Source: Phycisphaeraceae bacterium
Lineage (GTDB): Bacteria > Planctomycetota > Phycisphaerae > Phycisphaerales > UBA1924
DNA: 47,745 bases
Direction: 5' to 3'
Assembly: GCA_026128865.1 (NCBI GenBank)
Contig: JAHCJE010000010.1
Location: forward strand, 1 to 47,745
The notes beneath the pieces are model-generated. The model was not told the DNA's origin, did no database searches, and saw only the letters and a program-made list of their open reading frames with translations. Both the position numbers and the translations under genes were made by a program. Below are positions 42,707 to 47,745 of the stretch, piece after piece (position 1 is the first letter of the stretch; each line of letters begins with the position of its first letter).

Positions 42707-42712
42707 TACGCT
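42707..42712 (+). promoter_or_regulatory. Candidate -10 box of the ribF operon (leaderless start)
   Basis: TACGCT ends eight bases before the ribF ATG at 42721; the intervening CCCCCCTT cannot serve as a Shine-Dalgarno sequence. Hexamer and spacing are the same as before the ABC operon at 16303. Confidence 0.4.
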
Positions 42713-42720
42713 CCCCCCTT

Positions 42721-43686
42721 ATGCCCCGCTCGGTCGTCAGCGTCGGCACGTTCGACGGCGTCCACGCCGGGCACGCCGCGCTCGTCGCCCGCGCGCGAGC
42801 CACCGCCGACCAGGCAGGCGAGACAGATGTCGTCGTGCTGGCCTTCGACCCGCACCCCGCGACGCGCCTGCGCCCGGAGTCCGCCCCGCCGCGGCTCGGC
42901 TCGTTCGAGCGTCGCGCGGAACTGCTCCGCGAGGCCGGCGCGGACCGCGTCGAACGCCTCGAACCCACCGCCAAACTGCTCTCCCACACTCCCGAGGCAT
43001 TCATCGAGTCGATCGTCGGCCGCCTCGCGCCGATCGCCTTCGTCGAAGGCCCGGACTTCCGGTTCGGCAAGGGGCGCGCCGGCGACAACTCTGTTCTCGC
43101 CTCACTCGGGCAGCGGCACGGATTCGCGGTCGAAGTCGTGCCGCCGGTTGCCGCCGCGCTCAACGATCAATCGGTCGTCACGGCTTCCAGCACCATCACC
43201 CGGTGGCTCGTGCAGCAAGGAAGAGTCCGCGACGCGTGGGCCGTGCTGACACGCCCGCACGAACTGACGGGCCGCGTCGTTCAGGGCGACCGGCGCGGCC
43301 GAGACCTCGGCTTCCCGACCGCGAACCTCGATACGCCCTGCCTGCCGCCGGCCGACGGCGTGTATGCCGCAGTGGCGTTCCTCGACGACGGCCGCTCTTT
43401 CGCCGCGGCCGTCAGCGTCGGCACCAAGCCCATGTTCAACGGCACCGCTCGCGCGGTCGAGGCCCACCTGCTCGACGCACCGGCAGGAGTTGGTCCCTGC
43501 CTCACCGGGCTGCCCGAGTACGGCTGGAACCTCCGCCTCGCCCTCGTCGGCTGGGTGCGCGAACAACTCCGCTTCGACAGCATCGAAGCCCTCATGGCGC
43601 AGATGCACCGCGACTGCGACCGCGTCCGGGTTATCGTCGCCCGAGTCACCAGCCCACACCATGCCGCTGCAGGAGCGCACGCATGA
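42721..43686 (+). CDS. ribF: Bifunctional riboflavin kinase / FMN adenylyltransferase
   Basis: Makes FMN and FAD from riboflavin. The 321-residue protein has an N-terminal adenylyltransferase domain with GTFDGVHAGHAALV (nucleotide-binding HxGH), VLAFDPHPATRLRP, VEGPDFRFGKGRAGD and SSTITRWLVQQGRV. A C-terminal riboflavin kinase domain (about 180-305) has LTGRVVQGDRRGRDLGFPTANL, VSVGTKPMFNG and WVREQLRFDSIEALMAQM. Length is normal. The ATG has no Shine-Dalgarno sequence; the TACGCT box suggests leaderless expression. It is divergent from putA, a flavoenzyme, and its stop overlaps the next start (ATGA). Confidence 0.96.
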   Translation: MPRSVVSVGTFDGVHAGHAALVARARATADQAGETDVVVLAFDPHPATRLRPESAPPRLGSFERRAELLREAGADRVERLEPTAKLLSHTPEAFIESIVGRLAPIAFVEGPDFRFGKGRAGDNSVLASLGQRHGFAVEVVPPVAAALNDQSVVTASSTITRWLVQQGRVRDAWAVLTRPHELTGRVVQGDRRGRDLGFPTANLDTPCLPPADGVYAAVAFLDDGRSFAAAVSVGTKPMFNGTARAVEAHLLDAPAGVGPCLTGLPEYGWNLRLALVGWVREQLRFDSIEALMAQMHRDCDRVRVIVARVTSPHHAAAGAHA

Positions 43687-44744
43687 CCGACGCCCGCGCC
43701 GAGACGCACCCCTGGACCGCGAACACCGACGCCGCCGGCGCGGCGCGCTGGCTCGCGGACAAGGCGTTCGTCGTCGTCACGACGCACACGAAGCCCGACG
43801 GCGACGCGGTCGGCTCGACGATCGCCCTCGCGCGCGCGCTGCGCTCGCGTGGTGTGCGCGTCGAAGTCTGGTACCTCGGCGCACTGCCGTTGTGGCTCTC
43901 GGAAGTCGTGGGCGACACGCCCGTCCGTTCCATCGAGCGTGACGGGCTCCCCGCCGACGCCGACCCGGACGGCATCGTCCTGCTCGACACCGGCTCGTGG
44001 TCGCAGTTGGACGGGCTGCGTGAGTGGCTCGCGGCACGCGCCGAGCGCACACTCGTCATCGACCACCACCTCCAAGGCAACGGTGATATCGCCTCTTTGC
44101 GATTGCTGGATACCGGCGCGGCTGCCGCGTGCCAACCCGTCGCGCAGGTGTGCTGCGATCTGCTCGCCCTGCCCTCGGCGTCGCGTCTCCCGGCCGAACT
44201 GGCGACGCCGCTCTACCTGGGACTGGCGACGGACACGGGCTGGTTCCGCTATTCCAACGTCCGCCCGCCGGTCATGCGGCTCGCCGCCGACCTGATCGAA
44301 GCGGGCGCGGACCACGTCGAGTTGTTCCGCATCGTCGAGCAGCAGGACGAGCCTGGGCGCTTCCGGCTTCTCGCCGCGGCCCTGTCTTCCCTCGAGTTCC
44401 ACTCGAACGACCGCATCGCGCTCATGTCGCTCAAGATGGAGGACTTCCACCGCACCAAGGCGGACGCCACGGACTCCGGCGGGTTCGCAGACAAGGTGCT
44501 CGCCGTGCGGACCGTCGTCGTCGCAGGCGTGCTCACGGAAGTCTCGGACGGCACGCAGGGCAAGCCGCCACTCACGAAGATCAGCCTCCGCAGCAAGGAC
44601 GGGCACGGCGCGATCGACGTGAACGAGATCGCCCGCTCGCTCGGCGGGGGGGGGCACGCCCGTGCGGCCGGGGCGCGCGTCTCCGCACCTCTCGGCGATG
44701 CCAGGTCGCGCCTGCTCGATGCCCTCACCCAGGCACTCGGCTGA
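43683..44744 (+). CDS. DHH-family phosphoesterase (NrnA-like oligoribonuclease/pAp phosphatase)
   Basis: A 353-residue manganese-dependent phosphoesterase. Motifs occur in order: THTKPDGDAVGST (DxD), VLLDTGSWSQL, the DHH box VIDHHLQGNGD, LGLATDTGWFRYSN, and a C-terminal DHHA1 domain ending in GGGGHARAAGA. This set is typical of NrnA-type nanoRNases that degrade short oligoribonucleotides and 3'-phosphoadenosine 5'-phosphate, but bacterial relatives acting on cyclic dinucleotides share it, so the substrate is uncertain. The ATG at 43683 overlaps the ribF stop by four bases, indicating coupling. No N-terminal membrane or PAS domain (as in GdpP) is present. Confidence 0.9.
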   Translation: MTDARAETHPWTANTDAAGAARWLADKAFVVVTTHTKPDGDAVGSTIALARALRSRGVRVEVWYLGALPLWLSEVVGDTPVRSIERDGLPADADPDGIVLLDTGSWSQLDGLREWLAARAERTLVIDHHLQGNGDIASLRLLDTGAAAACQPVAQVCCDLLALPSASRLPAELATPLYLGLATDTGWFRYSNVRPPVMRLAADLIEAGADHVELFRIVEQQDEPGRFRLLAAALSSLEFHSNDRIALMSLKMEDFHRTKADATDSGGFADKVLAVRTVVVAGVLTEVSDGTQGKPPLTKISLRSKDGHGAIDVNEIARSLGGGGHARAAGARVSAPLGDARSRLLDALTQALG

Positions 44745-44754
44745 CGGAGGCTCT

Positions 44755-45597
44755 ATGGCCGGTCGGCACGGACCCAAGGTGACACCCTTCCGCCAGCGCG
44801 GCACGACCTTCCGCAAGCCGGTCCTGCGCCTCTTCACCACCACGCTCTGGGAGTTCCCCAGCCAGCACTACCTCGACTACGAGGAAACGCCCGGCGGCAG
44901 CGTCGTGCGCACCAAGGCGCTCGCTGGGGTGCAGGGCGACCCGAAGTACGAGGGCGCGACGCCCTCCTGGGTCATTTGGCAACTCCTCCAACGCTACACC
45001 GCGCCCGGCGAGTCCGTCCTCGACCCGATGTGCGGCTCGGGCACCATGCTCGACGTTGCGGCCGATCTCGGTCGCGTCGGCATCGGTTTCGACCTCGCCC
45101 CCGGCAGGGCGGACATCCGCAGGGCCGATGCCCGACGCCTCCCCTTGGCCGGCGCGAGCGTTGATTTCGTGTTCGTTGATCCGCCGTACTCCACGCACCT
45201 GCGCTACTCGGACGACCCGGCGTGCATCGGCAGGCTCGACGCGGGCGGCAAGGACGGGGGCCGCGCGTACTACGACGCCATGCGGCAGGTCTTCGCCGAG
45301 ATGCACCGCGTGCTGCGTCCGGGTCGCCACGCCGCCGTCTACGTCAGCGACTCGTGCTCGGACGGTCGTTTGCAGCCGATCGGCGCTGAACTGTTCGCGA
45401 CGCTCGAATGCCGCTTCGAGCCGATCGACTGGGTCTGCGTTGTCAGACACAGCGCAACACTGAGCCACGGCGGACGGGCATCCGCAGTGTTGCGGACCGG
45501 CCTGCTGCAGCGCGGGTTCAACCACCTGCTGATTGTTCGCAAGGCAACGCGCTCGCTGAGCACCCAGCCCCGTGCACGCAAGCCGCGGACACGCTAG
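44755..45597 (+). CDS. SAM-dependent methyltransferase with DPPY motif (DNA or tRNA base methylase)
   Basis: A 280-residue methyltransferase. Motif I DPMCGSGTM (about residue 90) is followed by GIGFDLAPG and then DPPYSTHLRY (D142), the catalytic motif for exocyclic amino-group methylation in DNA adenine/cytosine methylases and in tRNA guanine-N2 methylases. FxGxG-type motif before DPPY is the order of gamma-class DNA methylases and of Trm11-like enzymes, and no target-recognition domain of typical size or restriction gene is nearby. The preceding WEFPSQHYLDYEETPGG region looks like a short N-terminal cap. The ATG has ACGGAGG five bases upstream and lies 10 bases after the DHH gene. Its TAG overlaps the stop of convergent mnmA (shared CTAG, 45594-45597). 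Confidence 0.8.
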   Translation: MAGRHGPKVTPFRQRGTTFRKPVLRLFTTTLWEFPSQHYLDYEETPGGSVVRTKALAGVQGDPKYEGATPSWVIWQLLQRYTAPGESVLDPMCGSGTMLDVAADLGRVGIGFDLAPGRADIRRADARRLPLAGASVDFVFVDPPYSTHLRYSDDPACIGRLDAGGKDGGRAYYDAMRQVFAEMHRVLRPGRHAAVYVSDSCSDGRLQPIGAELFATLECRFEPIDWVCVVRHSATLSHGGRASAVLRTGLLQRGFNHLLIVRKATRSLSTQPRARKPRTR

Positions 45598-46775
45598 CGG
45601 TCGCCGCTCGGCACGGAACGTTCGATCCAGCCGCCACCGAGTGCCCAGTCCGGCTCCTCGGCGTCATAGACGACAACTGCCTGCCCGGGCGCGACCGCCG
45701 CCAGCGGCTCGTCGAACCGCACCGCCAGCCCATCGCCCTCGAGCCGGCACCGCGCGAGCGCCGGCTCGCTGTTGTACCTGCACCGCGCCAGGCACGGACG
45801 CCACTCCCCGAACGGCTCGCGCTCCGTCAGCCAGTTCACCTGCCCCGCCTCGCACCCGCTCGCCATCAGCCGCTCGCGCGAGCCGACGACCACCGTGTTC
45901 GTCTCCGCATCGCGCCCGATGACGTAGATCGGGTGCCCGAGCGCGACCCCCACGCCGCGCCGCTGCCCGATCGTGTAGCGGTGCTGGCCGGCGTGCTCCC
46001 CGACCTCGTTCCCCTCGGCGTCCACGATGCGCCCCGGCTCGGCCGCCCCGGGCCGACGCGATTCCACCAGCGCGGCGTAATCGCCATCAGGGACAAAGCA
46101 GATCTCCTGGCTGTCCGGCTTGTCAAACACCGGCAGCCCGAACTTCTCCGCCATCGCACGAACCTCGCGCTTCGGCATCCCCCCCACCGGCAGCAGCATC
46201 TCCCCCAGCCGCTCGCGCGGCGAGCCGAACAGCACGTACGACTGGTCCTTTCCGCGATCGACGCCCCGCAGCAGCCGGGCCCCGGCGTGCCCCCACCGCC
46301 CGCCGCCCCCTTCCTGCTCCACCCGCGCGTAGTGGCCCGACGCGATGAACGACGCCCCGATCTGCCGCGCGTACTCGTGCAGCCGCCCGAACTTCAGCCA
46401 GTCGTTGCAGCGCACGCACGGGTTCGGCGTCCGCCCGTTCGCATATTCGTCCACGAAGTAGTCGATGACGCGCCCGAACTCGCGCGCGAAGTTGCAGACG
46501 TAGAACGGAATCCCCAGTTCCGCCGCCACCAGCCGCGCATCCGCCGCGTCGTTCACCGAGCAGCACCCCTGCCGCCGCTCGCGGTTCGGCGCGCACGCCT
46601 CGGCCTTCGCGTCCCACCGCACCAACCCCTCCGCCGACTCGCCAGGCGTCCCCAGGCGCATGAAGCACCCCACCACCTCGCACCCGGCGCGCACCAGCAT
46701 CGCCGCGGCCACGGACGAGTCCACGCCGCCCGACATCGCCACCAGCACCTTCGCCCCGCGGGGCAGGCCGTCCAT
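45594..46775 (-). CDS. mnmA: tRNA-specific 2-thiouridylase
   Basis: Makes 2-thiouridine at the wobble base of tRNA-Lys, -Glu and -Gln. The 393-residue protein has the PP-loop AMSGGVDSSVAAAML, QGCCSVNDAADARLVA, the catalytic Cys in RTPNPCVRCNDWLKF, YTIGQRRGVGV-type central domain and the second Cys in KPDSQEICFVPDGDY, and the C-terminal beta-barrel. The NPCVRCN form with an extra Cys is common outside enterobacteria. ATG at 46775 places the PP-loop at residue 13, as expected. It converges on the methyltransferase gene, sharing the CTAG stop. The hairpin repeat 46851-46926 lies upstream. Confidence 0.96.
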   Translation of the reverse strand: MDGLPRGAKVLVAMSGGVDSSVAAAMLVRAGCEVVGCFMRLGTPGESAEGLVRWDAKAEACAPNRERRQGCCSVNDAADARLVAAELGIPFYVCNFAREFGRVIDYFVDEYANGRTPNPCVRCNDWLKFGRLHEYARQIGASFIASGHYARVEQEGGGGRWGHAGARLLRGVDRGKDQSYVLFGSPRERLGEMLLPVGGMPKREVRAMAEKFGLPVFDKPDSQEICFVPDGDYAALVESRRPGAAEPGRIVDAEGNEVGEHAGQHRYTIGQRRGVGVALGHPIYVIGRDAETNTVVVGSRERLMASGCEAGQVNWLTEREPFGEWRPCLARCRYNSEPALARCRLEGDGLAVRFDEPLAAVAPGQAVVVYDAEEPDWALGGGWIERSVPSGDR

Positions 46776-46850
46776 GCCTGATTGTTCGACCCTCCGCGTC
46801 CCGGAACCAGCCCGCACGAGAACCTATCCCGTAACCTCGGAGAACCAATC

Positions 46851-46926
46851 TCACCACAGAGGAACAGAGAGCACACAGGCGGGAATCCGGGTTGTTCTCT
46901 CCGTGCCCTCTGTGCCTCTGTGGTGA
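46851..46926. repeat. Intergenic hairpin repeat (CACCACAGAGG type)
   Basis: TCACCACAGAGG (46851-46862) and CCTCTGTGGTGA (46915-46926) form a perfect 12-base inverted repeat. The inner arms (ACAGAGAGCACACAG and the complement of CTCTCCGTGCCCTCTGTG) extend it imperfectly around a loop near 46880-46893. It lies between the mnmA start and the stop of the membrane protein. The arms are periodic in a CACAGAG-like unit. REP/REPIN-like elements with such sequence occur in many bacterial genomes, from memory; I cannot count copies here. Confidence 0.7.
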
Positions 46927-46948
46927 ATCAGGAGTTTGGGGATTGGCT

Positions 46949-47745
46949 CTACGGCTTGGGCGGCGGTTTCTCGCTGACCGGGATCGGCACGTCCAGCACC
47001 GGGTCTCGTTTCAGCGGCCGCATCACGATGCCCCGCCCCGGACCGCCCTCCGGCTCGCGGCCGCATTCCGGGCACGGCGCGCCCGGCGGCAGCCCCTCCT
47101 GCTCGTAGCCGCACTTCGGACAGGGGCTGAACGGGCCGAGGTGCGCCCCCGCCCCGGCCGGGATCGGCGCGTCGGCCGTCGCCTTCGGCCCGGTGCCATC
47201 GAACCGCCTCGCCTTGCGGATCGCCACGCGAAGGTCACGGTCCATCCCGGCAACGGCGTTCTGCCTCGCCCATCGCGCCATGTTGAACAACTGGACCTCC
47301 GCGACCATCAACAGGACCAGCGCGACCAGCACCGCGATGGTGGCGAAGTAGCCGACGATGCCGAACGGCCCGACAACCCCACCGACCGCCGCCGCGACCG
47401 CCGCCCCGCTCCACGCGATCGTGGCGATCGAGCCGCCGAACGCGATCATCCACGCCACCACGCGCAGCCGGTCGCCCAGCGACGTGTCCATCGCCCAGTC
47501 CGCCAGATCCGCCAGCCAGAGCGAGAGCGGCACGAACCCCATGAACCCGACCACCGTGAGCACGCCCGCGAGGATCAGGAACGGCAGCACGGCGGGCATC
47601 GGCGCACCCGCGCCCGCCATGCCGGCCGCGATCGCCTTGAGCGCGCCGGCGACGGGCCAGGCGCACTGCGTCAGCCGCGCCGACCGCCGCACGCGCAGCA
47701 TCTCCTTCTCGGGCGACTCGGACAGCCCGGCACGGTGCGGCTTGG
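46949..47745 (-). CDS. Membrane protein with C-terminal zinc ribbon (5' end outside window)
   Basis: The frame is open to the right edge, so the N-terminus is missing; at least 265 residues are visible. Four or so hydrophobic segments (PFLILAGVLTVVGFMGFVPL, VVAWMIAFGGSIATIAWSG, IVGYFATIAVLVALVLLMVA) form a polytopic membrane domain. A soluble tail contains CPKCGYEQEGLPPGAPCPECG, two CxxC knuckles of a rubredoxin-like zinc ribbon, and ends in a Pro/Lys-rich stretch. Such tails are common in planctomycetal proteins of unknown role, from memory. I do not recognise the family. It is co-oriented with mnmA, 173 bases away, with the hairpin repeat between. Confidence 0.75.
   Translation of the reverse strand, partial: KPHRAGLSESPEKEMLRVRRSARLTQCAWPVAGALKAIAAGMAGAGAPMPAVLPFLILAGVLTVVGFMGFVPLSLWLADLADWAMDTSLGDRLRVVAWMIAFGGSIATIAWSGAAVAAAVGGVVGPFGIVGYFATIAVLVALVLLMVAEVQLFNMARWARQNAVAGMDRDLRVAIRKARRFDGTGPKATADAPIPAGAGAHLGPFSPCPKCGYEQEGLPPGAPCPECGREPEGGPGRGIVMRPLKRDPVLDVPIPVSEKPPPKP

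Noticed and set aside
46851..46926. The long hairpin as an intrinsic terminator
   Set aside because: The stem is long enough, but neither strand has a T-tract after it, so a repeat element is the better description.
1..47745. CRISPR arrays, IS elements, toxin-antitoxin or restriction systems
   Set aside because: No spaced direct repeats, no transposase, no small paired toxin/antitoxin genes and no endonuclease were found; the only mobile-element trace is the integrase fragment at the left edge.

Overview
The window is a 47.7-kb piece of a high-GC bacterial chromosome. Gene content and style point to the Planctomycetota, most likely a Phycisphaerae-like lineage. The pointers are the integrase fragment with a long disordered tail running into a tRNA, pseudopilin genes two to five times the usual size next to an oversized prepilin peptidase, peptide ABC permeases with large insertions, and an intergenic CACCACAGAGG-type hairpin repeat. 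This assignment is inference; no rRNA or marker phylogeny is available here. Coding density is high, no gene-free stretch exceeds about 230 bases, and I see no IS element, CRISPR array or complete prophage.

Layout. 1-551: 3' end of a tyrosine recombinase gene whose frame runs antisense into tRNA-Thr(UGU). 654-2234: class I photolyase and tRNA-Val(GAC). 2294-6501 (minus): OmpA-type lipoprotein, prepilin peptidase, exonuclease VII small and large subunits. 6541-7245: secreted protein of unknown function. 7430-16303 (minus): a peptide-type ABC importer operon (C-type permease, membrane-anchored solute-binding protein, B-type permease, a second C-type permease, one ATPase) ending in a glycosyltransferase. 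16407-18202: M50/site-2-type protease with CBS domains, a DUF2231-like membrane protein, tRNA-Pro(UGG).

18393-34016 (minus) is the main block: a type IV pilus/type II secretion-like system with a PilB-like ATPase, PilT, a second GspE/PilB ATPase, a GspF/PilC platform protein, and five prepilin-like proteins resembling GspG, H, I, J and K. The K-like protein has 1494 residues. The prepilin peptidase at 3081-4658 would process them. No secretin or GspL/M/PilMNOP assembly protein lies in the window. Together these genes probably build and retract or pump an envelope-spanning pilus or pseudopilus.

34246-38347 (plus): stand-alone CoaB, a fusion of an RluA-like domain lacking the catalytic Asp to a SAM methyltransferase, a 516-residue protein ending in a DUF2325-like domain, and tRNA-Gly(UCC). 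38499-42558 (minus): HEXXH peptidase-like protein and bifunctional PutA. 42721-45597 (plus): ribF, a DHH phosphoesterase and a DPPY methyltransferase in one tight operon. 45594-47745 (minus): mnmA, then a partial zinc-ribbon membrane protein.

Most notable for follow-up: the RluA-like/methyltransferase fusion with a degenerate active site, the DUF2325-like protein, the oversized pseudopilin operon, apparent leaderless promoters (TACGCT or TAGGAT 6-8 bases before a start codon without Shine-Dalgarno sequence), an in-frame 7-base repeat inside putA, and tRNA-Thr with unusual 3' features at the integrase boundary.
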